A stretch of 64,000 bases of DNA from CAZSMC01 sp964607755 (lineage in GTDB: Bacteria > Zhuqueibacterota > Zhuqueibacteria > Residuimicrobiales > Krinioviventaceae). The notes beneath the pieces were generated by a model. It saw only the letters and a list, made by a program, of their open reading frames with translations. It ran no database searches and had not been told where the DNA came from. The stretch covers positions 1-64,000 of the forward strand of contig CAZSMC010000016.1 in assembly GCA_964607755.1 (NCBI GenBank), given 5' to 3'. Shown in pieces: positions 25,493 to 35,291 of this stretch. Position numbers and translations under genes: made by a program. Numbering within the stretch: the first letter of the stretch is position 1; every line of letters starts with the position of its first letter.

Positions 25493-28468
25493 ATGAAAAA
25501 GTTTGGAAAATGTCTCAATGTATCACTTGCTCTTCTCTGTTTCTTTTTCACAGTGTCCCACGCTCAGGAAGAACCAGAGGATACTATCCTGATCATCGTC
25601 AGCAGCAAGTTGATGAAAACCGGCCTCATCTCCGTGGGGCTTGAGAATTATCAAAATGATTTGAGGAATGAGGATTGGACGTCCGTTGTCATGACTGTCA
25701 ATAAAAATGTTGATCCGGATGCAGATTATCATTGTCCGGATGAAACAGATTTGAAAAGGATTATTCGGCAATTCTACGCTGACACAATCGGTGTAGCGGG
25801 TTTTGTCATCGTTGGCTCGCCGGATGATATCCCAACAGCCTATTGGCATCATCACCGTGAAAGAACTGTTGATAATCCCACAGATTTATATTATGCGGAT
25901 ATGGATGAGTGGGTTGACCTGGACGGAAATGGAGTTTATGAAACATGGGACTCAAAACTGGTCAACGGAACCTGGGAACCTGATTTTAGCAAGCCTGCCA
26001 ATCCGGATAATTATCATTTTTCACCTGAACTGTTTTTTGGCAGAATAACAGCCGGACCGCTTTCCTCTTCCATTGAAGAAGAAGCAACTCACGTCGCATT
26101 TTATCTGGACAAAATTCACGATTATCGAACAAACGGAAGTCATCTTACTAATGAACAATTTAGCAGAGGCTTGTTTTTTCGGGCTGACGAATATTGTCCG
26201 AATGTTTGGGATCTGGTCTATGGCCATTTTGTGCCGCATTTATTTTGTAATCACGGTATAATGGTCAGCAGTCCTGATGACCTTGCTGAAGAACTGGAGA
26301 AAGGATATTTATCTGCCACAATCGCCACTCATTCAGGCAATGATAATCATGCCATGTTCAAATGGAAAAACGCCGAGAGGACTTTTCAGGGATTTCCGAT
26401 AGAACGAATAAATGAGATCAATCCCAAAGTGCATTTTGTTATTTTGTTTGCCTGTTACGCTGCAGATTTTACGGCAAAAAATTTTGGAGCCGCTTACCTG
26501 TTCCATTCCGATTATACCCTCAATGTGATTGGCAGCTCTGGACCCTGGGGTGTTTTGCTTGACGAAACGTGTGGCCAGGAATTGAACGATGGCATCCCGG
26601 TTGGCATTGTCATTAGAAATTATATTAACAGGAATTCACCCAGCGAAGATGGTTGGCCAAAAGGTATTTTGCACGGTGATCCGTTAATTCAATACGATGT
26701 AAATAATGTTAACAAACCACCTTGCATCAAAAATCATTTGAATTACCTCGAAACTTATGCTGGAGATGGGTTTCGATTGGACTTAAACATCGTCGATCAT
26801 GAGAATGACCCGGTGACCGTTCACATTGACAGTTTACCGGAAAATGCATTTATTAACGGCACCAGTTTGCTGTGGACACCCTCACAGGACCAGATTGGCA
26901 CAACTTTTCATTTACAAGCAAAAGCAATAGATAATCATACCAATTCGTATACGGCTGCGTTTTCAGTGTATGTCAATCGCATAAAAAATGGGCTGCTAAA
27001 TAATCTCGATGGTTGGACACAATGTGGAAATGGAAATATCTATTTAACGGGTTTTGATGCTGAACCGTTTAAAAACAAGGCAACTCGTATTGAAACGGAT
27101 CTATCCTGGGCAGCATTAAAGCAAGCTGTTAAAATTAAGCCGTTCCGGTTTTACAGACTTGAATTGTGGATAAATAATAGTTTGACAATAAATCCGAGCA
27201 ATGCCTATATTAAAATTAACGAGTTGAATCAAAAATATCCCATCAATGAGATCATTGATCCCAGCATCCGCTATGACGATAATTTTTACGCTACTTTTCA
27301 ATTTTACACAGGTGATGACGATAGTCTGACTTTTTGTCTTTATTCAGGTGATGAGAGTAACATCACATCCGGTATACTTCAACTTTCGGGTCTTCGTTTG
27401 ATTGATTTGGGAAGTCGCCCGATTTTTTTGTCAAACGGCGATTTTGAATGCGGTTCCGGCAATACGCCTGAAAACTGGGGTATTGAATCATTTAGCAAAG
27501 CTGCAGTCTTTGATTGGTTAGAGGGAAAAGGACGAAATAATTCGTGCTGTGCACGTATCGAGGTGGCTGCGAACCAATCAGATGATGCGCGATGGATTCA
27601 ATATGTTCATCTAATGCCGTATACCAGATATAAATTGAGCGGGTGGATAAAAGGAGAAAATATCGTACCGGTTACTGGTTATTATGGGGCCAATCTTAGT
27701 GTGATTGATTTATACGCCAATTCTCCTTCTCTGGTCGGAACATTTGATTGGACTTTTACTAAAGTCGAATTCGTCACGCCGGCGAATGGCAACCAGGTTG
27801 TTGCCTGCCGCCTGGGAAATTTTGGCAGTGTGGTTTCCGGCAAAGCATGGTACGATGATATTACTCTCACCCCGCTTGATCCTATTCCTGTGGAGCTGCA
27901 ATCTTTTACAGGAACATTTAGTAATGGTCGTGTTTTGTTAAATTGGTCAACCGCAAGCGAAAGTAATAATTATGGATTTGAAATCGAACGAAAAGATAGT
28001 AAATCAAAATTTAATATAATCGGTTTTATAAGGGGCAAAGGAACGTCAAGCACGCCTCAAAATTATTTTTATACAGATGATTCGCTGAAAAGCTCTTCTG
28101 CTTATTGGTATCGTCTCAAACAGATCGATACAGATGGTTCATGTTGTTATTCAAACATGATTAAAGTCAATGTGAATTCTGCTAAAGAATTAACTTTGCT
28201 GCAAAACTACCCAAATCCGTTTAATACATCCACTGTCATTTCATATTTCCTGCCTCAAAATTCGCATGGCAGAGTAAGCTTGAATATTTATAATGTGCTG
28301 GGAGAAAGAGTCAGAGAGTTAGTTAGCACACAACAAAAACCAGGATATCATAAAATAACCTGGGACGGTAGAGATGATTTTGGGGAAAGAGTTGGTTCCG
28401 GTCTTTATTTTTACAGCCTGCGCATGGGTAATTATTTCGAGAAAAAGAAAATGTTAGTGATCAATTAA
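25493..28468 (+). CDS. Secreted gingipain-like C25 peptidase with C-terminal FlgD-like sorting domain
   Basis: 991 residues. The signal peptide runs to about residue 24 (TVSHAQ). A peptidase C25-like domain (about 28-410) has VIVGSPDDIPTAYW, the His motif ATIATHSGND (H280) and the Cys motif VILFACYAADF (C321), followed by GSSGPWGVLL. An Ig-like domain (about 415-500) and two carbohydrate-binding-like beta-sandwiches (about 500-640 and 645-795, the second with NGDFECGSGNTPENW) follow. A T9SS-associated sandwich (about 800-895) has PVELQSFTGTFSNGRVLLNW. The C-terminal FlgD-like sorting domain (902-991) begins LLQNYPNPFN. It is a probable cell-surface or secreted cysteine peptidase. It is monocistronic, with its own terminator. 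Confidence 0.83.
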   Translation: MKKFGKCLNVSLALLCFFFTVSHAQEEPEDTILIIVSSKLMKTGLISVGLENYQNDLRNEDWTSVVMTVNKNVDPDADYHCPDETDLKRIIRQFYADTIGVAGFVIVGSPDDIPTAYWHHHRERTVDNPTDLYYADMDEWVDLDGNGVYETWDSKLVNGTWEPDFSKPANPDNYHFSPELFFGRITAGPLSSSIEEEATHVAFYLDKIHDYRTNGSHLTNEQFSRGLFFRADEYCPNVWDLVYGHFVPHLFCNHGIMVSSPDDLAEELEKGYLSATIATHSGNDNHAMFKWKNAERTFQGFPIERINEINPKVHFVILFACYAADFTAKNFGAAYLFHSDYTLNVIGSSGPWGVLLDETCGQELNDGIPVGIVIRNYINRNSPSEDGWPKGILHGDPLIQYDVNNVNKPPCIKNHLNYLETYAGDGFRLDLNIVDHENDPVTVHIDSLPENAFINGTSLLWTPSQDQIGTTFHLQAKAIDNHTNSYTAAFSVYVNRIKNGLLNNLDGWTQCGNGNIYLTGFDAEPFKNKATRIETDLSWAALKQAVKIKPFRFYRLELWINNSLTINPSNAYIKINELNQKYPINEIIDPSIRYDDNFYATFQFYTGDDDSLTFCLYSGDESNITSGILQLSGLRLIDLGSRPIFLSNGDFECGSGNTPENWGIESFSKAAVFDWLEGKGRNNSCCARIEVAANQSDDARWIQYVHLMPYTRYKLSGWIKGENIVPVTGYYGANLSVIDLYANSPSLVGTFDWTFTKVEFVTPANGNQVVACRLGNFGSVVSGKAWYDDITLTPLDPIPVELQSFTGTFSNGRVLLNWSTASESNNYGFEIERKDSKSKFNIIGFIRGKGTSSTPQNYFYTDDSLKSSSAYWYRLKQIDTDGSCCYSNMIKVNVNSAKELTLLQNYPNPFNTSTVISYFLPQNSHGRVSLNIYNVLGERVRELVSTQQKPGYHKITWDGRDDFGERVGSGLYFYSLRMGNYFEKKKMLVIN

Positions 28469-28469
28469 G

Positions 28470-28526
28470 TTTATTGCACTTTCGAAATCCACTGCATCGG
28501 GAAGTGATTATCGAAAGTGCAATAAA
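28470..28526. terminator. Bidirectional terminator between convergent genes
   Basis: TTTATTGCACTTTCGA (28470-28485) pairs perfectly with TCGAAAGTGCAATAAA (28511-28526), a 16-bp stem around a 25-nt loop. It lies between the stop of the C25 peptidase gene (28468, plus) and the stop of the Gfo/Idh gene (28535, minus). It is AT-rich at both feet, so it can serve both directions. Confidence 0.75.
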
Positions 28527-28534
28527 ATCTAATC

Positions 28535-29695
28535 CTACAAATTTGCCATCCCGCGTTTATGTTGGGCAGATTCAGTCGCTTTCACTGCTATTTTTAAACT
28601 TGATAATCCATCGTTTAAGCTAACACGCAAAGCATGACCGGGATTTTCAATAGCCAGAACAATGTCGTTCAAGATAGCTCGCAAACACTCTGAATATGCC
28701 TCCGCTTTTGTCATAGACAGATGAAATATTCCGCTGATCATTTTATCGACCTGATATTCAATTCCGCTGGAAATAATTCTTTTTTTCATCTCCCCGGGTT
28801 GTTCTCCCCAACCCTCTGGACGAGAATCGTCCTTTATGTTTTCTATGGCATTCGAATTTGTGATTCGAAAATTATAAAGTTGCTGTAAATCCTTTATAGT
28901 TTTGGAATTCGTCAGTGCAGTTACTATACCGGATAAAGGAATCCAGCCTTTCAACTCAATTTGTGCCAGATCGTAAATCATCCGAATGGTTGTCTCTTCA
29001 AAAAATCCAGGGCGGGAAAATGCATGGTAATGTGTGGCCATTAAACCATTGTCGTACAAAATATCTGCCAGAACTGGATTCTCATGGTTCTTTTTAGATG
29101 GACAAGATAGGCCATTCACTTTTTCTGGTCTTGCCGGTGTAAAAAAGTGTACAAGATCAATGAAATGAACGGCATGTTCAATCAGAATGCCGCCGCTCAT
29201 GTTAGTATTCCAAAACCAGTGATCAGGTGGCAATGAGCTGCTTTGCGCATAATTTTCAACACTGACACGTCGCAGTTCACCAAATGTCTTTTTGCGAGTC
29301 AATGATTGTAGTTTTTCTAAAAGAGGATTAAATCGCAACATGTAATCAACTGTTGCTATTTTACCTGTCTGCTTACGCGTTTTTATGATACGATTCGCGT
29401 CTTTGATCGTTATTGCCAGTGGTTTTTCCAAAAGGACATTTTTATGTGATTTCATAGCAGCACAGGCCATATCTGCATGAGTTGACGGAGGGGTAGCAAT
29501 TGACACAATATCAATGTCGTCATCTTTTAGCAAATCTTGCCACTGTTTATAGAATCTGATATTTTTTGCTGGCTTGTTTTCAGGGTTTAGATCAGCCACA
29601 GCAGCAATTTCAAGGTTGTCTTTCTTTCTCCAGCTATGGTGTAGAAATTTACCAAATCCGCCATAACCAATGATTCCAATGTGATATTTTTTCAT
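28535..29695 (-). CDS. Gfo/Idh/MocA-family oxidoreductase
   Basis: 386 residues. The N-terminal Rossmann fold is IGIIGYGGFGKFLHHSW; the EKPLAITIKDANRI motif carries the conserved Lys. The C-terminal alpha/beta domain (about 125-386) includes MSGGILIEHAVHFIDLVHFF with the usual His. It is an NAD(P)-dependent sugar or sugar-acid dehydrogenase of unknown exact substrate. No signal peptide, so cytoplasmic. It is the last gene of the carbohydrate locus, 11 bp after the GH130 gene, consistent with processing of the imported or phosphorolysed sugar. Confidence 0.88.
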   Translation of the reverse strand: MKKYHIGIIGYGGFGKFLHHSWRKKDNLEIAAVADLNPENKPAKNIRFYKQWQDLLKDDDIDIVSIATPPSTHADMACAAMKSHKNVLLEKPLAITIKDANRIIKTRKQTGKIATVDYMLRFNPLLEKLQSLTRKKTFGELRRVSVENYAQSSSLPPDHWFWNTNMSGGILIEHAVHFIDLVHFFTPARPEKVNGLSCPSKKNHENPVLADILYDNGLMATHYHAFSRPGFFEETTIRMIYDLAQIELKGWIPLSGIVTALTNSKTIKDLQQLYNFRITNSNAIENIKDDSRPEGWGEQPGEMKKRIISSGIEYQVDKMISGIFHLSMTKAEAYSECLRAILNDIVLAIENPGHALRVSLNDGLSSLKIAVKATESAQHKRGMANL

Positions 29696-29706
29696 TTTGA
29701 CCGCAT

Positions 29707-30771
29707 TTATTCTAAAAAGCTTAAAAGTTCGTTCACAGAAGTTTCAACGAGACACACGCTGCAATCCGCAGCTCCATAATAAATAAAAACTCGCCCATCC
29801 GGATACTCGACCCAGCCGTTCGCAAAAACAACATTGGCGAAAAAGCCTGTTTTTTCATATTCTCTCTCAGGAGAGATCATCGGGGTAGTGCTCTGTTTCA
29901 GGATGCGCCGGGGATCATTAAAATCAAGTAAACATAAAGACAGCGTATAAACAGAATCATGTCCACAACCATGATAAAGAAACAGCCATCCTTCCGGTGT
30001 CTTGATAGGTTGTGGTCCAGCCCCAATTTTTTCTTTTTCCCATTTATTATTCCGGGGACGAAGGACACAGGAATGTTGCCCCCAGTGCATCAGATCAGGT
30101 GATTCTGCATACCATATTGATGGTTTGCCGAACGAATCCGGCGATGGCCGATGAAATGCGACGTACCGGTTATTTATCTTTTCAGGAAAGAGACATGCAT
30201 CTTTATTTTGAGGCGGAAAAATCATTCCGTGACGTTTGATATTAATAAAGTCTTTTGTAGAGGCCAAATTCACTCCATGCCCATCTCCTGAAATAGCAGT
30301 GTATGTCATGTAAAAAGTATCCGCAATTTGAGTGATGCGGACATCCTCAACGCCATAAATTTCATCGGATGCTGATGGGAACAAAAAAGGTTCTGGATCT
30401 ACCTTGAAATGAACACCATCTTTGCTCCTCGCGAGGCGAAGATGGCTAACTGAAGTAAGATAATGTTTTCCGTCGATTGAAAATTTACGCGGATCATTCG
30501 TATCAATGGCATGTAGACCATTCGTTTCCCATTCATAAAAAGTAATGTCATACGTATTAACAGTTTGTTTGATGACAGGTGCCCGCACCCATCCCTGTTT
30601 TTCTTCCCAGGCCTCAGCAACGCGTACCAAAAGAATTATCTCCCCGTTAAAATAGCAAGCTCCGGGATTAAACGCTCCAATAATTTTTAAACCTGTTTTG
30701 GATGGTTTGAAATCATCTATGCGAAGAATAGGATTTTCTGGATGTCTCTGTACAATCTTGGATTCTGGCAT
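29707..30771 (-). CDS. Glycoside hydrolase family 130 (beta-mannoside phosphorylase type)
   Basis: 354 residues, typical GH130 length, five-bladed propeller. It has GAFNPGACYFNGEIILLVR, EIYGVEDVRITQIADTFYMT with the catalytic Asp region, RYVAFHRPSPD and YYGAADCSVCLVETSVNELL at the end. GH130 enzymes phosphorolyse beta-mannosides to mannose-1-phosphate; some members are hydrolases. There is no signal peptide, so it acts in the cytoplasm on sugar brought in by the adjacent ABC importer. It is the best hint that the locus handles a mannose-containing oligosaccharide. The exact linkage cannot be deduced. Confidence 0.9.
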   Translation of the reverse strand: MPESKIVQRHPENPILRIDDFKPSKTGLKIIGAFNPGACYFNGEIILLVRVAEAWEEKQGWVRAPVIKQTVNTYDITFYEWETNGLHAIDTNDPRKFSIDGKHYLTSVSHLRLARSKDGVHFKVDPEPFLFPSASDEIYGVEDVRITQIADTFYMTYTAISGDGHGVNLASTKDFINIKRHGMIFPPQNKDACLFPEKINNRYVAFHRPSPDSFGKPSIWYAESPDLMHWGQHSCVLRPRNNKWEKEKIGAGPQPIKTPEGWLFLYHGCGHDSVYTLSLCLLDFNDPRRILKQSTTPMISPEREYEKTGFFANVVFANGWVEYPDGRVFIYYGAADCSVCLVETSVNELLSFLE

Positions 30772-30779
30772 TTTTTTTC

Positions 30780-32216
30780 CTATTTTGAATTGTCTGTTTG
30801 TGCTATCTTTATCTTTTCACCAGATTCATTTGCAAAAATTCGATAAGGTATCATTGTTTGATCGACGCTATCTTTGTCATATCCAGTTTCAACGGTTTTA
30901 TAATTTAAATACTGCCGCGCGATTGGATTATTCGAGATTTCGATAATTGTATAAAGTGATTCGATGGTAGATTCTGCACCGGAATTGAGATTTATTGCTG
31001 ACCTATCGATAATGCCGTCAAAACCACGGCCAGTACAGGGATCATACATTTGACAATTCGCTGCATTGTTACCCATCAGCCATGACGCTGCCAGACCTGC
31101 CATTTTTGCATAATCTTCGTTATTGGTCGCTTCGTAAAGCCGTATTAAACCAACTGCCATGCAACGGATGTCATAGGCGATCTGGGGAAATTCACTGGCC
31201 TTTTCCGGGTGAGTCAGGTGCCATTCTCGAAGCATACCATGAATTAAAAGATACATATAATAGTGATCAGCTTCTTGTTTTGCAGCATTGATAAATATTT
31301 GATTACTGAGAATTTTTCCCAATGAAGCAAGCGCCTGTGTTTGCATATTCCCCCAGGCATGCCAGATATTTCTCCACGAAAGGAACGCTCCTTCATAACT
31401 GCGGTCCGATTGAACTTGCATAGCTATTATGCCCTCAGCTAATAGAGCCGCCATATTTTCCAGCTCTGTATCTTTTTCAACTTTAAAATACTCTGCTAAA
31501 CCCAATAAAAAAGCTGAGGTTGCATCTGAGGCATATTCACCAATTAACCAACGCGGATATCTCCTTCCGTTTATCTCACTATGCTCCGGGTATAATTCAA
31601 GATTTTTTGCGAGCGGGATTTTGCATTTTAAAAAAGCATCTTTTAATCTCTTTGCAAATTCTTGATCTATTGATTTAAATATCCGATATCCAGATGCTAA
31701 AGCCCAATAGCCCCGAGCAGCCCAGAAACTAAAAGATGGGGAACTGGTCTGGGCTGTCTTGTTGATTTCATACTCTGGCGTGATAAAATTATAAAACCTC
31801 CCCTCTTCTGTCTGCATTTTTAAAACAAATTTTAGAAACATTCTGGCCTTTTCCAAAACTGAATCCGCTTTGCTAATTTCATAAAATCTTAAATAAATGA
31901 TGACAGCCCGTGCCACATCATCAACGCAGGCAATTCCTTCACCCGGAGCTTCCACCCAATTGTAGGAAGGATATTCAGCGTAAATATGCACTATAGCGCA
32001 GGAATCATTATTCAGGCATATAGTTTCAGTCAGATGTTCAAGATGATTAAAATTGACAGATGAATGCTTGTGGACAGTGTTTTCATGTACAGAACAAGCT
32101 AAAATTAATAGTCCCGTTATGCACGGCACGAGCCCCCTCAAAGCGTGGGGCCAGTTCGTTAAAAGCTTGCAAGAATGTTTCCCAACTATTTTCATTGCAT
32201 AAAACATTTGACTCAT
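30780..32216 (-). CDS. Six-hairpin (alpha/alpha)6 glycosidase-like lipoprotein
   Basis: 478 residues; ATG 32195 is an equally possible start, giving 471 residues. A hydrophobic N-terminus ends in a lipobox GLLILACS, so it is probably a lipoprotein. The body is helical with repeated Trp/Tyr-rich pairs typical of an (alpha/alpha)6 toroid: SYNWVEAPGEGIACVDDVA, FWAARGYWALASGYRIF, RYPRWLIGEYASDATSAFL, NIWHAWGNMQTQALASLG. ASWLMGNNAANCQMYDP recalls the C-terminal segment of GH9-like folds. The family was not identified. It lies between the ABC permeases and the GH130 gene, so a periplasmic role in trimming the imported sugar is likely. Confidence 0.6.
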   Translation of the reverse strand: MSQMFYAMKIVGKHSCKLLTNWPHALRGLVPCITGLLILACSVHENTVHKHSSVNFNHLEHLTETICLNNDSCAIVHIYAEYPSYNWVEAPGEGIACVDDVARAVIIYLRFYEISKADSVLEKARMFLKFVLKMQTEEGRFYNFITPEYEINKTAQTSSPSFSFWAARGYWALASGYRIFKSIDQEFAKRLKDAFLKCKIPLAKNLELYPEHSEINGRRYPRWLIGEYASDATSAFLLGLAEYFKVEKDTELENMAALLAEGIIAMQVQSDRSYEGAFLSWRNIWHAWGNMQTQALASLGKILSNQIFINAAKQEADHYYMYLLIHGMLREWHLTHPEKASEFPQIAYDIRCMAVGLIRLYEATNNEDYAKMAGLAASWLMGNNAANCQMYDPCTGRGFDGIIDRSAINLNSGAESTIESLYTIIEISNNPIARQYLNYKTVETGYDKDSVDQTMIPYRIFANESGEKIKIAQTDNSK

Positions 32217-32251
32217 TATTCAAGATGTGTTACAAATAAAAGATTAAGCCT

Positions 32252-33061
32252 CTACCCTTTTAACCCAGAGGTAGCCATACTTTCAATGAAATATCGCTGA
32301 AATATACAATATGCGACGATGATAGGCAGAGCGAGCAGGGTTGCGGCTGCTAATTTTACCCCCATCAAGCCTTCTGCCTGACCACCAACGACAAATATGG
32401 TCACGAGTTGTGGTAAAGTCATCAGTTCCCGTTCGTGGATTACAATGAGAGGCCACAGCACCTCGTTCCAAATCGTCATGAACGTAATTATTCCTACAGT
32501 TATAATAGCTGGAATGGATAGCGGCCAGAAAATACGAAACAAAATATGCGCCTCTGAACAGCCATCAATTCTGGCAGCGTCGACAAGATCCTGTGGAATC
32601 GTTAAAAAGTGTTGACGAAATAGTAGAATAGCAAATGCATTCACCATATATGGCACGATGAGCGCTAAATATGTCTCAGTCCATTGAAAACGAACTATTA
32701 AAATGTATTGCGGAATGAGCGTAATTTGAAACGGAAGAGTCATGGTGAACAGGATCAATCCGAACAGGAAATTCCGTCCTTTGAAACGAAGCCGTGCCAG
32801 AGAGTATCCGATCATGGAGCTAAACACAATAACACCGCCAGTAACCGATGAAGCCACCAACAGACTGTTGAAAAACGCTCGGAGAACGGGAATTTTTTCA
32901 AAGACTTTGATATAGCTGGTCAAAGAGACAGATGACGGAATAATTCCAAAGCCGCCGATTTCACTTTCAGGCCGCAGTGTGGCAGAGATCATCCACAAAA
33001 ATGGGTAAATAAAGATAATCATCCAAAAGACAAGTATGGCATAAAATGAAAACTTTTTCAT
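32252..33061 (-). CDS. Sugar ABC transporter permease (MalG-type)
   Basis: About 269 residues from MKKFSFYAILVFWM at 33061. The open frame continues upstream to 33361, but those 100 residues overlap the other permease gene and are not membrane-like. It has six hydrophobic segments and the EAA loop VDAARIDGCSEAHILFRIFW, which contacts the ATPase. It ends with the usual short tail FIESMATSGLKG. It is the second permease of a CUT1 importer. No ATPase gene is in the locus, so it probably shares a common MsmK/MalK-type ATPase encoded elsewhere. Confidence 0.92.
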   Translation of the reverse strand: MKKFSFYAILVFWMIIFIYPFLWMISATLRPESEIGGFGIIPSSVSLTSYIKVFEKIPVLRAFFNSLLVASSVTGGVIVFSSMIGYSLARLRFKGRNFLFGLILFTMTLPFQITLIPQYILIVRFQWTETYLALIVPYMVNAFAILLFRQHFLTIPQDLVDAARIDGCSEAHILFRIFWPLSIPAIITVGIITFMTIWNEVLWPLIVIHERELMTLPQLVTIFVVGGQAEGLMGVKLAAATLLALPIIVAYCIFQRYFIESMATSGLKG

Positions 33062-33075
33062 GGTATAGTTAAATT

Positions 33076-33951
33076 CTAATATCCTATATCTTTCTCGATC
33101 ACTCTTTTTTGTACCAGTACCACAGAGAAAACCACTAATGCAAAGAAAAATCCTAAAGTAGCGGCATATCCCATGTGATAAAACGAAAATGCTTGTCTGT
33201 AGATGTACAACATGGCTGATAATGTACTGTTCAGCGGACCGCCGCCGGTCATGATATAGGGCTCGATGAACAATGAAAATCCTCCAATTGTTGAGATGAT
33301 AACAACCATGATCATCGTGGGGTTGATCATTGGCAGGGTAATATAAATGAATTTTTGCCAATGGGTAGCCCCTTCAATATCGGCAGCTTCATACATATAT
33401 TTTGGAATATTCTGCAATCCAACTAGAAACAAAACGATATACAAGCCAACATTTTTCCATGTTGCCATGATAGCTATGGATGGCATGGCGACTTTTGCAC
33501 TGGTCAACCATGGAATTTTTGGCACCCCTAATTTGACGAGCAGGCTATTGATAACACCTGTATCCTGGGCGTATAATTGCTGCCACAAGATGGTTATGAC
33601 AACACCGGAAACAATAACAGGCATAAAAAATGACGCGCGGAAAAGTCCTCGAAATTTGATTTTTTGATTTAAAAATTCTGCTAAAAGCAGGGCGATGCCT
33701 ATTTGCAACGGAATGTGAATGAGCAAAAAGACAATTGTGTTTCGAATTGACTTGAAAAAAAGCATATCTTGAGATAGTTTGATGAAATTATCAAATCCGA
33801 CCCACTGCATAGGAGAAATGATATCCCAACGGTGGAAAACAAGCAGAAATGAAAATAGTAATGGAAATGCGACAAACACAGTAAAGTGGATAACATAAGG
33901 TAGAATGAACAGGTATCCTGTACGGTCTGTTTTCAGTTTGCTTTTTAACAT
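33076..33951 (-). CDS. Sugar ABC transporter permease (MalF-type)
   Basis: 291 residues with six hydrophobic segments. N-terminus TGYLFILPYVIHFTVFVAFP, EAA loop YEAADIEGATHWQKFIYITL, and C-terminal FALVVFSVVLVQKRVIEKD are typical of CUT1 MalF/UgpA-type subunits. It pairs with the MalG-type permease 14 bp downstream and the binding protein 28 bp upstream. Confidence 0.93.
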   Translation of the reverse strand: MLKSKLKTDRTGYLFILPYVIHFTVFVAFPLLFSFLLVFHRWDIISPMQWVGFDNFIKLSQDMLFFKSIRNTIVFLLIHIPLQIGIALLLAEFLNQKIKFRGLFRASFFMPVIVSGVVITILWQQLYAQDTGVINSLLVKLGVPKIPWLTSAKVAMPSIAIMATWKNVGLYIVLFLVGLQNIPKYMYEAADIEGATHWQKFIYITLPMINPTMIMVVIISTIGGFSLFIEPYIMTGGGPLNSTLSAMLYIYRQAFSFYHMGYAATLGFFFALVVFSVVLVQKRVIEKDIGY

Positions 33952-33979
33952 CTCTTCAATCTACTGTTAATTTTTTTGT

Positions 33980-35275
33980 CTAATCCATAACCAATTTCGC
34001 GCGTGCTGCTGCATCGCGAATGGCATCTTCCGGAGATTTGGTGCCGTATATCACACACGCCTCAAATTCATGAGAAATGGCATCAAATATTTCTCTAAGA
34101 ACCGGTGAATTATCCACACCTTTGACAAACTTTGCCTGATTGGCAAATATTTTCATTTTCGGATTTTGTTCAAAATAAGGCTGAAATTTTTCATTTTGCA
34201 AAATATTTTTCCGCAACGGCAGTTGGTTTGCGATGTGCAATAATTCCAGATCACTTTGCTCAGAAATCAAAAATTTGACAAATTCCCAGGATGCCTCTGG
34301 ATGTTTTGTGTTGCTGAAAATAACAATGCTTTTATAATCACCATAAGTGAACGTTGGACCATCCACACCTTGCGGGCGGGGAACAGGTGCAAAGTCGTAC
34401 TCGAATCCTTCTGGTTTAAATTTTTCGACTTGTGTTGTCGCCCACGGTCCGGTAAACCGGGTAGCGACAATTTCATGGATAAAGACATCTGCTCTCGCAT
34501 CCATTCGCTCTTTTGGAAAATAATTGTTTTCAAACAATGTTTTTAAAAATTGAAACACTTTAACTGATGCCTCGCCGTCGAAAATAATTTCATTATTATC
34601 CAGTAATGTGTTGCCGCCAGAGGCAGCGATGTATAGCGTATAATAATCAAAAAACCGCTGCCACCAGGTGACCAATATTTGCGTGATACCCATCCATCTG
34701 TCAATATATCCATCGCCATTGGTGTCTCTGGAAATTTTTTCAGCGGCTTTGAGATAGTCATCATAGGTCCTGGGAGGTTCATCAATTCCAAACCGGGCAA
34801 AAATATTTTTATTATACATCATCATGATAGGATTCGTTTTCCACAAAATTTGATAAACATGACCGTCGGTAAATCGTGCTTCTTCTAAAATCTCGCTGGC
34901 ATATCGACTGGATGCTAAGGAATCGAAATCAGAAAATTGACTCAGCGGCAGCAACGCCTGTGCTTTAACATACAGCGCATAGTCGCCGGGCCACATGTTT
35001 GAGTAAACATCCGGGGTTGTACCTCCGACTATTGCAGCCAGAATGACCTCCTCGCTGGACCGGCTTTCCGGAATCGGTTGATGCTTGATACGAATGTCCG
35101 GATGGATTTTTTCCCAGCGCGCAATAATATTTTTTGCCAGGTTGATTTCATACTGATCATTTGCTGACCAGTAGGTAATAGTCACCTGATTTCGCTCTGA
35201 CCTGTCACTCGAATTTTTTCCACATTCGAGAGCGAACAATATCAAAATGAACAATGCTATCTTTATCCAATCCAT
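33980..35275 (-). CDS. Extracellular sugar-binding lipoprotein (SBP family 1)
   Basis: 431 residues from MDWIKIALFILILFALEC at 35275, which gives a proper lipoprotein signal with Cys at residue 19; the longer frame up to 35344 overlaps the previous gene. The SBP_bac_1 fold shows VTITYWSANDQYEINLAKNI, WEKIHPDIRIKHQPIP, GTTPDVYSNMWPGDYAL and GPWATTQVEKFKPEGFEYDF. It captures a sugar outside the inner membrane for the two permeases downstream. Aromatic residues in the binding half agree with a carbohydrate ligand. Confidence 0.9.
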   Translation of the reverse strand: MDWIKIALFILILFALECGKNSSDRSERNQVTITYWSANDQYEINLAKNIIARWEKIHPDIRIKHQPIPESRSSEEVILAAIVGGTTPDVYSNMWPGDYALYVKAQALLPLSQFSDFDSLASSRYASEILEEARFTDGHVYQILWKTNPIMMMYNKNIFARFGIDEPPRTYDDYLKAAEKISRDTNGDGYIDRWMGITQILVTWWQRFFDYYTLYIAASGGNTLLDNNEIIFDGEASVKVFQFLKTLFENNYFPKERMDARADVFIHEIVATRFTGPWATTQVEKFKPEGFEYDFAPVPRPQGVDGPTFTYGDYKSIVIFSNTKHPEASWEFVKFLISEQSDLELLHIANQLPLRKNILQNEKFQPYFEQNPKMKIFANQAKFVKGVDNSPVLREIFDAISHEFEACVIYGTKSPEDAIRDAAARAKLVMD

Positions 35276-35291
35276 CAAAATAATTCCTGCG

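Noticed and set aside
33062..33361. 100-residue N-terminal extension of the MalG-type permease
   Set aside because: It lies in the coding region of the MalF-type gene, and a proper membrane N-terminus begins at 33061.
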